Notes: generated by a model not told the origin, from the sequence alone. Shown: positions 49,030 through 60,710, counted from the stretch's first letter. The stretch is 64,000 nucleotides of DNA from Arthrobacter sp. U41 (GCF_007679325.1 NZ_VEGI01000001.1:1054001-1118000); one strand, 5' to 3'. Program-made: numbers and translations.

Positions 49030-50931
49030 ATGGGAAGTGCATCACTCAGGAAGTCCCGAGTCCTGGCCCTGTCGCTGGCCGCCGTCGTTGGCACGATGAC
49101 CCTCGCCGTCAGCCCGGTGCTCGCCGCCCCCGGCACCGGACCGGTCGCCTCGGAGACCGTCCCGGCTCCGGACGTCAACGCGGGCGAGGCGTACACACAG
49201 TTCATCGTGAGCTTCAAGAAGACCCCGGGGAACGCCACCCCCACCGGTCGCGCGAACGCCTGGGGCAAGGCGGCCCGGGAACAGGGGGTCAGCGTGAAGG
49301 AGCTGCGCGCCCTGGCCACCGGAGGAACCCTGATCGCCTCCGACGAGGCCCTCTCCGACCAGGCCGCCAGGGACTTCATGAACGGGATCGCCGCGTCCGG
49401 ACAGGTCAACGCCGTCGAGCCCGATGCCCGCATGACGGCGGTGCTGACGCCCAACGACACGCGCTATGCCGAGCAGTGGGACTTCACCGCGGCGAACGGC
49501 ATGCGCATTCCCGGCGCCTGGGATGTCTCCACCGGCTCCGGGTCCACCGTCGCCGTGATCGACACCGGCATCACGGCGCACCCGGACCTGGACAGCAACG
49601 TGCTGCCGGGCTACGACTTCGTCTCGGACGCCACAGCGGCCCGCGACGGGAACGGCCGGGACGCCAACGCCCAGGATCAGGGCGACTGGTACGCCGCCGG
49701 CGAATGCGGTCAGTCCGCGGCCTCCAACTCCTCCTGGCACGGCACCCACGTGGCCGGCACCGTTGCCGCCGTGACGGGCAACGCCACCGGCGTGGCCGGC
49801 GTGGCGCCCAACGCCAAGGTGGTCCCCGTCCGGGTCCTGGCCAAGTGCGGCGGGTCCCTGTCCGACATTGCCGACGCCATCATCTGGGCCTCCGGCGGCA
49901 CCGTCTCCGGCGTCCCCGCCAACGCCAACCCGGCGAAGGTCATCAACATGAGCCTGGGCGGCTCCGGCGCCTGCGGCACCACCTACCAGGCCGCCATCAA
50001 CGCCGCCGTGTCCCGGGGAACCACCGTGGTGGTGGCGGCCGGCAACAGCAACCAGGATGCGTCCGGCTTCCGCCCGTCCAACTGCGCCTCGGTGGTGACC
50101 GTCGCGGCCAGCAACCCGAGCGGCGCGCTGTCCTACTACTCCAACTACGGCGCCACGGTGGACCTCACGGCTCCCGGCGGCGACACCGGGGTCAGCGGCG
50201 GCGGCATCCTCTCCACGATCAACACAGGTACCACGACGCCGGGCGGCGCCGGTTACGCCGGCTACCAGGGCACCTCGATGGCGACCCCGCACGTCGCCGG
50301 CCTCGTGGCCCTGATGAAATCCAAGTCCCCCGCCCTCACTCCGGCCCAGGTCGAGTCCACCCTCCGGCAGGGCACCCGGGCCATGCCGGGCGGCTGCACC
50401 AAGGGTTGCGGCGCCGGCCTCTCCGATGCCACGGCCACCATGGGTTTGCTCGGCGGCACCACTGCGCCGCCGTCGGGAAACCTGCTGCTGAACCCCGGCT
50501 TCGAGAGCGGCCCGGCGTCCTGGACCTCGAACCGGACGGACACGTTTGAGACCGGAACGAACGCCCGCACCGGCAGCGGTTTCGCCGGCCTGAACGGCTG
50601 GGGGTCGTCGACGTCGTACACGCTCGACCAAGCTATCTCCATCCCGTCCTCCGTCACCGGTTCCACCTTGTCCTTCTACCTGAAGACCCTGACCGACGAG
50701 ACCACCACCGGAACCGCCTATGACACGCTGAAGATCCAGGCCATCAGCAGCGGCGTCACCACCACCCTGGCCACCTACTCCAATCTGAACAAGTCCACCG
50801 GCTATGTGCTGAAGACCCTGGACCTGTCCTCCTTCAAAGGAAAGTCCGTCACGCTGCGCTTCCTTGGCGTGGAGGATTCCTCGCTCAAGACCTACTTCTT
50901 CGTGGACGACACCTCGGTGACCACCTCGTAG
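49030..50931 (+). CDS. Secreted S8 family serine peptidase (subtilase)
   Basis: A 633-residue secreted subtilase. Signal peptide about 1-32 (cut near LAA), an I9-type propeptide region (about 55-140, AYTQFIVSFKKTPGN), the catalytic domain (about 145-460) with triad Asp178 (AVIDTGIT), His237 (HGTHVAGT) and Ser416 (GTSMATPHVAG), and a C-terminal beta-sandwich-like domain (about 485-633, NLLLNPGFESGPASW). Extracellular proteolysis by family knowledge. Cys pairs fit disulfides. AAGAAAGCAG precedes the ATG weakly. Confidence 0.96.
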   Translation: MGSASLRKSRVLALSLAAVVGTMTLAVSPVLAAPGTGPVASETVPAPDVNAGEAYTQFIVSFKKTPGNATPTGRANAWGKAAREQGVSVKELRALATGGTLIASDEALSDQAARDFMNGIAASGQVNAVEPDARMTAVLTPNDTRYAEQWDFTAANGMRIPGAWDVSTGSGSTVAVIDTGITAHPDLDSNVLPGYDFVSDATAARDGNGRDANAQDQGDWYAAGECGQSAASNSSWHGTHVAGTVAAVTGNATGVAGVAPNAKVVPVRVLAKCGGSLSDIADAIIWASGGTVSGVPANANPAKVINMSLGGSGACGTTYQAAINAAVSRGTTVVVAAGNSNQDASGFRPSNCASVVTVAASNPSGALSYYSNYGATVDLTAPGGDTGVSGGGILSTINTGTTTPGGAGYAGYQGTSMATPHVAGLVALMKSKSPALTPAQVESTLRQGTRAMPGGCTKGCGAGLSDATATMGLLGGTTAPPSGNLLLNPGFESGPASWTSNRTDTFETGTNARTGSGFAGLNGWGSSTSYTLDQAISIPSSVTGSTLSFYLKTLTDETTTGTAYDTLKIQAISSGVTTTLATYSNLNKSTGYVLKTLDLSSFKGKSVTLRFLGVEDSSLKTYFFVDDTSVTTS

Positions 50932-50952
50932 TACCACCGGGCGCCGCCAACA

Positions 50953-50988
50953 ATGGGCATGTCCTCCCCGCCGGGAGGGCATGCCCAT
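50953..50988 (+). terminator. Terminator hairpin after the subtilase
   Basis: ATGGGCATG (50953-50961) pairs with CATGCCCAT (50980-50988), with an inner CCTCCC/GGGAGG stem, one G-U pair and a CGCC loop, followed by TCTTTG. It is also part of the intergenic repeat family. Confidence 0.75.
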
Positions 50989-51068
50989 TCTTTGTGCCCC
51001 GGAGTGGGCATAGGGCAACTATGTCCACCGGACGTCGCCGGCGGAGGGCATGCCCATTCTTCGTGCCC
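50953..51068. repeat. Intergenic palindromic repeat family, locus 1
   Basis: Two copies of a 26-base unit starting GGAGGGCATGCCCATTCTT (50974-50999 and 51043-51068) differ at one base. Between them lies CTATGTCCACCGG, matching units in locus 2 near 63 kb. Each copy is the right arm of a hairpin with upstream GGGCAT sequences. Confidence 0.75.
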
Positions 51069-51069
51069 G

Positions 51070-52911
51070 TCAGAGGCCTTCGGTCTCGTCCACGGTGAGC
51101 TGGGATTCGAACATCCGAAAGTAGCGGCCCCGCAGGGCCACCAGCTCCTTGTGGGTGCCCTGTTCCACGATCCGGCCGTCCTCGAGCATGTAGACGATAT
51201 CGGCCTTCTCGATGGTGGCGAGGCGGTGGCTGATCGCGATGATGGTGCTGCTGCGGTCGGCGAAGAGGCGGGTGAAGATCCGGTGTTCCGCGAGGGCGTC
51301 GATGGCCGAGGTGGGCTCGTCCATGACCATAAAGGAGGCGTTCCGGTAGAAGTTCCGTGCCATCGCGAGCCGCTGCCACTGCCCGCCGGACAACCCGCTC
51401 CCCTTCCGCCCGCGGGGGTCTTCCATCCAGTTGCTGACGTGGTTGTCCAGGCCGTTGGGCAGTTTGTTGATGAACTCCAGGGCCTCCGCGTCAGCCGCCG
51501 CGCGGCGGATGCGCTCGTCGTCGCGCGGTGATTCGACGTCGCCGAAGAGAATATTCTCCGCGGCGGTGGCGAACTCATACTTCAGGAACTCCTGGCTGAG
51601 CACCGCCAGATGGCGGTGCCAGGACTTGACGTCGACGGCGGCGAGGTCGACGCCGTCGAGCAGCACCTGTCCGGAGTCCGGCCGGTAGAGCCCCGCGAGG
51701 ATCCGGATCAGGGTGGACTTGCCGGCGCCGTTCTCCCCCACGATCGCAATGTGCTGGCCTTCGCGGATGGTCAGGGAGATGCCCTTGATGACCTCCAGTT
51801 CGCTGCCGGTGTAGGTGAACCGGATGTCGCGCAGCTCCACCGTGGTGGGTGCCTGCAGCAGGGGCGGTGCGTTGTCGGAGTGCACGGGCATCGCCATAAA
51901 GAGCTCGTAGTCCTTGAGGTTCGCGAGGTCCTCGTCGATGGAGCTCAGTGAGGAGACGAGGCTGTTGGCGGTGGACAGGGCGCGGCTGACGATCTGCTGG
52001 ACGTAGAGGAACTGCCCCACGGGCTGCGCCCGGGCGATGATCTGCCCCACCACCCAGATCAGTGACACCACCTCCGCGCCGTACTGCAGGGCGTCCGCGG
52101 CGAGCTGTTTGGGAATGTAACGCTTCTGGAAATCGAGCCGCCTCCGTTCGTCCGCGTCGCGCAGCCGTGACCGCAGCCCCATCAGGTATCCGACGATTCC
52201 GTAGAGGCGCATCTCGGCGATGTGCTGGGGCCGCAGGAGGTTGGTTTCGATCATCCGCCGCTGCCTGCGCGAATCGATCTGGGTGTTCCAGTGCGCGATC
52301 TGCTCGCGGGAGAGCTTGAACTGCAGGTACACGCTGGGCACAATCGCCACGAGGACGATCACCGCGATCCACCAGCTGACCAGCATGAGGGCGCCGACCG
52401 CGAGGATGACCGAAACCAGCTGGGTGAAGATGGCGGCGATCCGGTCCAGGACGCGGGCGTAGGAATCGGAGAAGCGCTTGGCCCTGTCGTACAGGTCCAC
52501 CGTCTCTTTGTCGTCGTAGCGCCAGAATTCGAGGGCCAGGAACCGCTCGTACATCAGGTCGCCCACGATCGCGCCCACCTTGAAGCTCATGAGCTGCTGG
52601 ATGTACCGGTCCACACTGCTGAACGCGCCCCAGAACAAACCCAGCGCCGCGGTGATGATGACGTAGACAATCGCCTGCTGCCCCGCCGCGGCGTCACCCG
52701 CATAAGCGGCGGCGAGGGCCGTCGTCGTGAGGGCGGCGAAGTACGTGGTGACCAGCGGGAGCAGCGCCGAGATCAGCGACCCCAGGACCTTCATCACGAC
52801 GGCGGCGGGCGAGGCCCGGAAGCTGACGCGCAGCACCTGTGCCACGGCCCGGGCGTAAGGCCTCAGAGCCAGTTTGCGCTTCGGCTCACGCGCGGGCAGG
52901 AGTTCAGACAT
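51070..52911 (-). CDS. ABC exporter with fused membrane and ATPase domains
   Basis: A 613-residue half-transporter: about six membrane helices (residues about 30-320), then an ATPase domain with Walker A GENGAGKST, signature LSGGQ, Walker B FMVMDEPTSAID and H-loop ISHR. It works as a dimer to export a lipid, peptide or drug; the cargo is unknown. ATG 52911 has TAGGCT six bases upstream. A lipoprotein gene ends 61 bases upstream on the same strand; the repeat locus 1 ends at its stop. Confidence 0.95.
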   Translation of the reverse strand: MSELLPAREPKRKLALRPYARAVAQVLRVSFRASPAAVVMKVLGSLISALLPLVTTYFAALTTTALAAAYAGDAAAGQQAIVYVIITAALGLFWGAFSSVDRYIQQLMSFKVGAIVGDLMYERFLALEFWRYDDKETVDLYDRAKRFSDSYARVLDRIAAIFTQLVSVILAVGALMLVSWWIAVIVLVAIVPSVYLQFKLSREQIAHWNTQIDSRRQRRMIETNLLRPQHIAEMRLYGIVGYLMGLRSRLRDADERRRLDFQKRYIPKQLAADALQYGAEVVSLIWVVGQIIARAQPVGQFLYVQQIVSRALSTANSLVSSLSSIDEDLANLKDYELFMAMPVHSDNAPPLLQAPTTVELRDIRFTYTGSELEVIKGISLTIREGQHIAIVGENGAGKSTLIRILAGLYRPDSGQVLLDGVDLAAVDVKSWHRHLAVLSQEFLKYEFATAAENILFGDVESPRDDERIRRAAADAEALEFINKLPNGLDNHVSNWMEDPRGRKGSGLSGGQWQRLAMARNFYRNASFMVMDEPTSAIDALAEHRIFTRLFADRSSTIIAISHRLATIEKADIVYMLEDGRIVEQGTHKELVALRGRYFRMFESQLTVDETEGL

Positions 52912-52917
52912 GCCTCC

Positions 52918-52923
52918 AGCCTA
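52918..52923 (-). promoter_or_regulatory. -10 element of leaderless ABC exporter gene
   Basis: TAGGCT, six bases (GGAGGC), then ATG 52911. GGAGGC is too close to the ATG to act as a ribosome site. Confidence 0.55.
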
Positions 52924-52971
52924 ATTGCGGGGGCCGCCAGCGGGCATACAGGTTTGCTGTCTCCCCGGCCG

Positions 52972-53493
52972 CTAGTACTTCTCTCCGTACTGGTATTCCG
53001 GGAAGTCGAAGCAGGCGCTGAAGCTACCGATCCGCAGGCTCTCCGGACCGTCCCATAGGGACACCAGCAACTGGGTGCCGTCTTCATGGAGAAGAACCAC
53101 CCGACGATCCCCGTCCTTGTCCGTTCCATCCGTCGCGGACCAGCGTTCGCGGCCGCCGACGGAGTCTCGGACGTCGTCCAGGAACTCCGTTCGGTCGAGT
53201 CCCGGCCGCAGCTCGACCTCGCCGGCCCCCACCCACTTCTTTTGCTCGCCCCGGCAGGGCATCAGGCTGGACGTGTCGTTTTCGAACACCGAGACGACCG
53301 ATTCGGCCGGCACCATTTCGATGATCCTGTGCTGCACAGCCAAGACCTTGGATTTGGCGGTATCCAACGTTATCGTTTCACCCCCGGGTGTTCCGGATCC
53401 GGCGCCGCAGCCTGACAAGCCAAAGCACAGGCTGACAGCAAGGGGCACACACCAAACCAAGGGACGGGCGAACCGCTGTCTCCCACCGCGCAT
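52972..53493 (-). CDS. Hypothetical lipoprotein
   Basis: 173 residues with a lipoprotein signal peptide: basic MRGGRQRFARP, hydrophobic LVWCVPLAVSLCFG and lipobox LSGC with Cys29. The mature domain has two further Cys (CRGEQKKW and SACFDF), which may form a disulfide, and no named family known to me. AGGAGATTC directly precedes ATG 53493; the longer frame is not used. The upstream gene is guaB's terminator region; the ABC exporter follows. Confidence 0.82.
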   Translation of the reverse strand: MRGGRQRFARPLVWCVPLAVSLCFGLSGCGAGSGTPGGETITLDTAKSKVLAVQHRIIEMVPAESVVSVFENDTSSLMPCRGEQKKWVGAGEVELRPGLDRTEFLDDVRDSVGGRERWSATDGTDKDGDRRVVLLHEDGTQLLVSLWDGPESLRIGSFSACFDFPEYQYGEKY

Positions 53494-53576
53494 GAATCTC
53501 CTGGAGTGAATGGTCGGCGGACCAGGAAATCCCTGGACCGCCGTTCTCACCCGACGCTACCGTGCACAGAAACGAG

Positions 53577-53606
53577 CAGGCCATGGGGAGAGCTCCCCAT
53601 GGCCTG
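53577..53606 (-). terminator. Terminator of guaB
   Basis: A 13-bp perfect stem, CAGGCCATGGGGA with its complement, and a GAGC loop. It lies 21 bases past the guaB stop. Confidence 0.75.
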
Positions 53607-53627
53607 CGTGTCGCATATCAACGCGGG

Positions 53628-55316
<1,689 letters not shown>

Positions 55317-57398
55317 TCACTTCCAGCCGGTGGCCTTGAGCAGCCGCTTTTCGAACATGGGAATCATGGTCTGGACATACGTCTTCGTCAGATGGTTGTC
55401 GTCCTTGTAGACGTAGACATTCCCGACGACGGCCGGGCAGATCCCGTCGGCGCAGATGAAGTCGCTCAGGTCCATCAGGTGCAGCCCGGGCACCTTCCCC
55501 CGGTAGGCGTCCAGGGGCGAGGACCCGGCGAGTGACTCCTGCAGCGGCACGTTGCACTCCGCGGCGTCGGGCCCGTGCTTCTGGACGCACTCGGGCATGT
55601 TCAGGTGGAAACGCGGATTGTCGCGGATGCCCACCACTTCCATGCCCGCATCGGTGAACGGCTTGATGCCCTCGAGGTACTGGGGCACCTCGGTTTCGAA
55701 CGGCGCCTCTTTGTGCGTCAGCGAGGCGACAGTGAAGACCGCGTCGGGTTTGTGGTCCAGGACGTACTGGGCGCTGGCCTTGTTGAAGGCGTTGCACTCG
55801 GCGTCGCGGTCCGGGGACTCCCCGCCGAAGCGGCAGTTGCCCTTCAGGAGGGCCACCACTTCCCAGCCGTGGCTGCGGGCGATCGGGCCAAGCGCCGCCA
55901 TGTACTGCTGGGCGTGGGAGTCGCCGAGCACCACGATGCGCTTGGTGACCTTGTCGGGGCGGCTGTTCTGCAGGCAGCCCGCCAGAAGGGGGTCGCTGGG
56001 GACGTTGCCGTCCGTGCACAGCCCGTCAATGTCGGCCCATTCGTTCTTCATGGCCAGCGGAGCCGGGATGATCTTGGCCTCCGGCGTCGGCTTGCCGGCG
56101 TTTTCGGGCTTCAGGGCGGCGGCGCCGGGGGTCAGTTCCCTCGGCTGCGCGGCGGCGGCTGCCTCGTCCGCCATCATCTTGCTCTGCCACACGGACACCG
56201 GCCCGGCCAGGAGTGCGCCGCACGCCGCGATGACGACGGCGGTGCGCCAGGCGCGGCCCTGGGGCCAGTGCCATTCGCGCAGCGGCTTCTCCACGAAGCG
56301 GGTGGTCAGCACGGCCAGCACGATCGAGGCAGCGACAATCGCCAGACCCTGGATCAGGTTCGGGGCCGTGATGCCCGTCGCGGCGAGGGCCAGCACCAGC
56401 AGCGGCCAGTGCCAGAGGTACAGGGCGTAGGAGTTGTCCCCGAGCGCCACGAGCGGCTTCCAGGTCAGGAACCGGTCCACTCCGAAGCGGCTGCCGCTTT
56501 GCCCGGCCACGATGATGGCAGCCGCGGCCAGCGTCGGCCAGAGGGCGATGAAGCCGGGGAAGGACCGGTCCACGGTGAGCAGCAGGCCGCAGGAGAGCAT
56601 CGCGGCGAGGCCGGTCCAGCCGAGGATGACCCGCAAGGTTTTTCCGGGGTTGAGGTGCGGCAGCGCGAGCGCCAGCAGCGACCCGAGAGCGAATTCCCAG
56701 AGCCGGGTACGGGTGTCGAAGTAGGCGTAGGCCTGGTTGGTGGCGGTCTGCTCGATGGAGAAAACCAAGGAGGCCACGAAGATCGCGCCGAACGCCGCGG
56801 CCAGCAGGGCGGCGTAGCTGACGTGCTCGTCCACCGCGGTCCAGCGGCGCAGGACGCGCTTCAGCAGGGCCGCGCCGGCAAACACCAGCGGCCAGAGCAG
56901 GAAGACCTGGCCCTGGATGGACAGCGACCAGAAGTGCTGCAGCGGGCTGGCGCCTGAATGGTCCTGCGCGTAATAGTCGACGGCGGTGTCCGCCAGGAGC
57001 CAGTTCTGCCGGTACAGCAGCGAGGCCCAGGCCTGGTCCAGCACGTCCGGCCAGCGGCTTTGGGGCAGGATCAGCCGGGTGCCGGCAAGGACACCGAGGA
57101 TCACCACCACGACGGCGGGAAGCAGCCGCTTGAGCAGGTGGAGCCAGTGGCTGGCCAGGCGCAGGGGTTTGCCGGCCTCCACCTTGCGGGCGAAGCTGAG
57201 CGTCATGAGGAACGCGGAGATGAGCAGGAAGATGTCGACGCCGCCGGAGACCCGGCCGAGCCACACATGGTAGGTCACCACCATCAGGACCGCGAGGGCG
57301 CGCAGGCCCTGGACCTCGGGACGGTAGCTTGATTTCGCGCGCGCCTGGGAACCCGCGTCCGCTGCCCGCGGACTGGCTATGGTTCGCACGTTCGACAC
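55317..57398 (-). CDS. Acyltransferase family membrane protein with SGNH domain (OatA-like), copy 1
   Basis: A 693-residue protein of the OatA/OafA type, which transfers acetyl groups to peptidoglycan or glycans outside the cell. An Acyl_transf_3 membrane domain (about 26-405, ten or eleven helices; PEVQGLRALAVLMVVTYHVW and GGVDIFLLISAFLM) is followed by an extracytoplasmic SGNH hydrolase domain with GDSHAQQ (492-498) and the D-x-x-H motif in KDDNHLTK. The target is unknown. GTG 57398 has AAGGGG upstream. Divergent from a DUF389 gene. Confidence 0.92.
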   Translation of the reverse strand: MSNVRTIASPRAADAGSQARAKSSYRPEVQGLRALAVLMVVTYHVWLGRVSGGVDIFLLISAFLMTLSFARKVEAGKPLRLASHWLHLLKRLLPAVVVVILGVLAGTRLILPQSRWPDVLDQAWASLLYRQNWLLADTAVDYYAQDHSGASPLQHFWSLSIQGQVFLLWPLVFAGAALLKRVLRRWTAVDEHVSYAALLAAAFGAIFVASLVFSIEQTATNQAYAYFDTRTRLWEFALGSLLALALPHLNPGKTLRVILGWTGLAAMLSCGLLLTVDRSFPGFIALWPTLAAAAIIVAGQSGSRFGVDRFLTWKPLVALGDNSYALYLWHWPLLVLALAATGITAPNLIQGLAIVAASIVLAVLTTRFVEKPLREWHWPQGRAWRTAVVIAACGALLAGPVSVWQSKMMADEAAAAAQPRELTPGAAALKPENAGKPTPEAKIIPAPLAMKNEWADIDGLCTDGNVPSDPLLAGCLQNSRPDKVTKRIVVLGDSHAQQYMAALGPIARSHGWEVVALLKGNCRFGGESPDRDAECNAFNKASAQYVLDHKPDAVFTVASLTHKEAPFETEVPQYLEGIKPFTDAGMEVVGIRDNPRFHLNMPECVQKHGPDAAECNVPLQESLAGSSPLDAYRGKVPGLHLMDLSDFICADGICPAVVGNVYVYKDDNHLTKTYVQTMIPMFEKRLLKATGWK

Positions 57399-57545
57399 AA
57401 GAAGCCCCTTCAGGCCGGATTCCAAAGTCTTAATGTTACCGATCTGTGACTTGCCTGGCCAATCACGGCGGCGCCGGGACGGCTTCGCCGGCCTGGATCA
57501 AGAGCTCCGGAGGCTACCCTGTAACGAGTCTGAGGAGGCCGCATC

Positions 57546-58514
57546 GTGATCGCACAGCTGCGCATTTGTGTTCCGGAAACGTTGTCCGACGCCGTGATGG
57601 AATGTTCCACCGGCGAGCTTGGCGTTGCGGAAGTTTCCCGCCAGCAGGGTGCGTCCGTTGTTCCGCCGGGGGACGTCATCCACGTCCTGCTGGCGCGGGA
57701 GTCGGTGGAGCCCCTGGTGGAGAAGCTCCACGCCCTCGATGTCCAGGAACAGGGCTCGATTTCGGTCACGATGCCCGACCTTGTGCTCTCCGACCGGGCG
57801 GACAAGGCCACCGCGGAGGCGCCCGGCGAAGGTGCCGACGCCGTGATCTGGGATGAAGTGTCCCGGCAGACCGGCGAAGACTCCCGGCTGACCTGGAGCT
57901 TCCTGGCGTTCCTGGTCCTGGCAACGCAGCTCGTGGCGATCGGCATCGTCACCGACTCCACGATCCTGATCGTCGGCGCGATGGCTGTCGGCCCGGAGTT
58001 CGGCCCGCTGGCTGCGCTGGCCGTGGCTCTGGTGCAGCAGCAATGGAAGCTGGGACGCCGCGCGGCGCTGGCCCTCGGCGTCGGATTCCCGGTGGCGATG
58101 CTGGCGGCGGCCTTCACGGCGTGGCTCTCCGTGCCGCTGGGCCTGTTCCCTGCCGATGTCCTGGACCGGGGCTCTGCCGCGGATTTCATCTACCACCCGG
58201 GCCCGTACTCGCTGATTGTCGCTGTACTTGCCGGCATCGCCGGAATGCTGTCCGTCATCAGCCGGCGGTCCGCCGCCTTGACCGGCGTCTTTATCTCCGT
58301 GACCACGGTGCCCGCGGCCGGTTTCGTGGCTGTGGCGCTGGTGCTGGGAGAATTTGAGAAAGCGGCCGGTTCCGCCCTCCAACTGGCCCTGAACCTGCTG
58401 GGCATCGTGGCCGCGGCGGTTTCGGTCCTGATCTTCTACCGCCTCATCACCAAACGGCTGCCGGATGCCGCGGCGTCGCGCTTGAAGCGAATGGCGCTGC
58501 GGACCCAGCGCTGA
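57546..58514 (+). CDS. DUF389 domain-containing membrane protein
   Basis: 322 residues. A soluble N-terminal domain (about 1-110) with IAQLRICVPETLSDAVM is followed by six membrane helices (about 118-310) of the DUF389 type, with ILIVGAMAVGPEFGPLAALA. DUF389 proteins are membrane proteins of unknown function. GAGGAGG lies seven bases before GTG 57546. It sits between two related acyltransferase genes, divergent from the first and convergent with the second. Confidence 0.9.
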   Translation: MIAQLRICVPETLSDAVMECSTGELGVAEVSRQQGASVVPPGDVIHVLLARESVEPLVEKLHALDVQEQGSISVTMPDLVLSDRADKATAEAPGEGADAVIWDEVSRQTGEDSRLTWSFLAFLVLATQLVAIGIVTDSTILIVGAMAVGPEFGPLAALAVALVQQQWKLGRRAALALGVGFPVAMLAAAFTAWLSVPLGLFPADVLDRGSAADFIYHPGPYSLIVAVLAGIAGMLSVISRRSAALTGVFISVTTVPAAGFVAVALVLGEFEKAAGSALQLALNLLGIVAAAVSVLIFYRLITKRLPDAAASRLKRMALRTQR

Positions 58515-58523
58515 GCCAGCCCG

Positions 58524-60587
58524 CTATTTCCAGCCCGTCGACTCAAAGAGCCGCTGGCCAAATATGGAGGACATCGAGGCGACGTAGCTTCGGCTCAGGT
58601 GGTTGTTGTCCTTGTAGACGTAGGTGTTGCCCACCACCCCGGGGCAGGTTTTCCCGTCGCAGATCAGATCCGTCATGTCCACGGCCGCCAGCCCCTGCAC
58701 CCGGCCCTCCAGGGCGGCTAGGGGGCTCTTCGCGGCGAGCAGGTCGCGCTGGGCGCGAAGACAGTCCGGGCTCCCCGGACCTTTGTCCACGACGCATTCG
58801 GCAATGTTGAAGTTGAATCGCGGGTTGTCCCGGATGGCCACCACGTCAACAGCGCGCTCGTTCCAGTACGCTGCGGTGGCTTCAAGGCCCGGGGTGAGCC
58901 GTTCGGCAGGAGAGGAGGGCGCGGCCACGGTGCCCACCGTGATGATGGCATCAGGCGGATTGGCCGTCACCTCGTCCCGGACGGCCGCGTTGAACCGTTG
59001 GCAGTCGGAGCCGGTGCTTTCCGCCTGGACACTGAACCGGCAGCCGCCCTTGAGGAGCGAATACACCCGCCAGCCGTTCTGCTTGCCCACGGCATCAACG
59101 GCAGCGAGCCATTGCTGGGCATGTGAATCACCCAGCACGAGGACCGTTTTGGCGGCGTCCGCGGGCGCCTCGTTCTGGCCGCAGCTCCTGCGCAGCGTCA
59201 CATTCACCGGCTCCAGGTCGTCGCTGCACGGCCCGCCCAGGGTGGCCCAGTCGTTGGGCAGCAGCGCGGGGATGGGCAACAGCGCGGTGTCGCTGTCGGC
59301 CCGGCTGACGAAACCGGGCAGCAGCGCCAAAGCGCCCGGGTTGTTCCGTTCCGCCTGCGCCAGGACGGCCTGGGCCTGGGAGTGCTGGCGCAGCTGAATC
59401 GCCGTCAGGGGCGCGGCAACCACGGCGATGCAGAGGGCGACGGCGAGTGCCGCGCGCCGCCGTCGGGCTTCCGGCCAAGCCCATGACCGCCACGGTCTCT
59501 CGACGAAACGGGTGGTGAGGAAGGCAAGCCCCAATGACACGGCAATGATGACGCTGCCCGAAAGCCAACCCGCCTGCTCTTTGCCGCTCCAGGCCAGGGC
59601 CAGCACCAGCACCGGCCAGTGCCACAGGTACAGGGCATAGGAGTTGTCCCCCAGTTTCACCAGCGGACCGGCGCTCAGAAGACGGTCCACTCCCCAGCGG
59701 CTCTGCGTCTGACCGGCCAGGATGACACAGCCGGCGGCCAGCGTGGGCCAAAGCGCCGCGAAGCCGGGGAAGGCCCCCTCCACGTCCAGGATGAAGCCGC
59801 AGCTGAGCATGGCCAGCACGCCGGCCCAACCGAGGAACACGCGCACCGGCCGGGACAGAAAGGCCAGGCCCGGCAGGAACAGCGCCAGGAGCGTGCCCAG
59901 CGCAAACTCCCAGAGACGCGAGCCGGTGTCAAAGTAGGCCTGAGTTTGGCTCGTGGCCGTGAAAAAGACAGAAAACGCCAGCGAGGCCAGGAAGATGCCG
60001 GCGAAAATATAGCTGAGAAGTGCCCGGTAGCGGAGCCTGTACCTGCGGGCCAGGAAGGCGGCGCCGGCGAAGATGAGCGGCCACAGGATGAAGACCTGCC
60101 CTTGGATGGACAAAGACCAGAAATGCTGCAGAGGACTGGCCGTTGCGTGGTCTGCCGCGTAGTAGTCGACGGCGTCAGCCTGCAGCACACGGTTTTCCAC
60201 GTAAAACAGCGACGCCCAGCTTTGGGAGACCACGTCCGGAAAACTGGTCCGTGGCAGCAGCAGATAGCTGGCGGCCAGTGCGCTGAGAATGACGAGGGCC
60301 GCCGCCGGCAGGAGCCGCCGGAAGAGGTGGAGCCAGTGTTTGATCAGTGCCATCTGCGAGCCGCTCTCGTAGCGGCCCATGAACTGCAGAGTCATCAGGA
60401 ACGCCGAGATCAGGAGAAAAACATCGACCCCGCCCGAGACCCGGCCAAACCAGATATGGTACGTGACCACCATCAGCACGGCGAGTGATCGCAGGCCCTG
60501 GATTTCCGGCCTGAACTTGGTGGCCCGGCGGGAACGGTGCCGCGCGCCCGTTTCGCGCGGCGAGACGAGCGTTCCCGCTCCAGACAT
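58524..60587 (-). CDS. Acyltransferase family membrane protein with SGNH domain (OatA-like), copy 2
   Basis: A 687-residue paralogue of the gene at 55317-57398, with the same order: Acyl_transf_3 domain (about 25-405, PEIQGLRSLAVLMVVTYHIW) and a SGNH domain with GDSHAQQWLAAV and KDNNHLSRSY. Both proteins end in TGWK. Many blocks between them are near-identical, but the linker differs. ATG 60587 has AAGGGG upstream, and TATAGT at about 60625-60630 is a possible -10. The two paralogues may modify different glycans. Confidence 0.92.
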   Translation of the reverse strand: MSGAGTLVSPRETGARHRSRRATKFRPEIQGLRSLAVLMVVTYHIWFGRVSGGVDVFLLISAFLMTLQFMGRYESGSQMALIKHWLHLFRRLLPAAALVILSALAASYLLLPRTSFPDVVSQSWASLFYVENRVLQADAVDYYAADHATASPLQHFWSLSIQGQVFILWPLIFAGAAFLARRYRLRYRALLSYIFAGIFLASLAFSVFFTATSQTQAYFDTGSRLWEFALGTLLALFLPGLAFLSRPVRVFLGWAGVLAMLSCGFILDVEGAFPGFAALWPTLAAGCVILAGQTQSRWGVDRLLSAGPLVKLGDNSYALYLWHWPVLVLALAWSGKEQAGWLSGSVIIAVSLGLAFLTTRFVERPWRSWAWPEARRRRAALAVALCIAVVAAPLTAIQLRQHSQAQAVLAQAERNNPGALALLPGFVSRADSDTALLPIPALLPNDWATLGGPCSDDLEPVNVTLRRSCGQNEAPADAAKTVLVLGDSHAQQWLAAVDAVGKQNGWRVYSLLKGGCRFSVQAESTGSDCQRFNAAVRDEVTANPPDAIITVGTVAAPSSPAERLTPGLEATAAYWNERAVDVVAIRDNPRFNFNIAECVVDKGPGSPDCLRAQRDLLAAKSPLAALEGRVQGLAAVDMTDLICDGKTCPGVVGNTYVYKDNNHLSRSYVASMSSIFGQRLFESTGWK

Positions 60588-60710
60588 ACAAACCCCTTAA
60601 ACAACGCAAGACAGCGGAAGCAACTATACAGCCCGGGAATTTTGTCCATGCAGCGGACAGCGGGACCGGACCCATCGCCGTCCAGCCCACGTCTGGCCGG
60701 CCCCGGCAAT

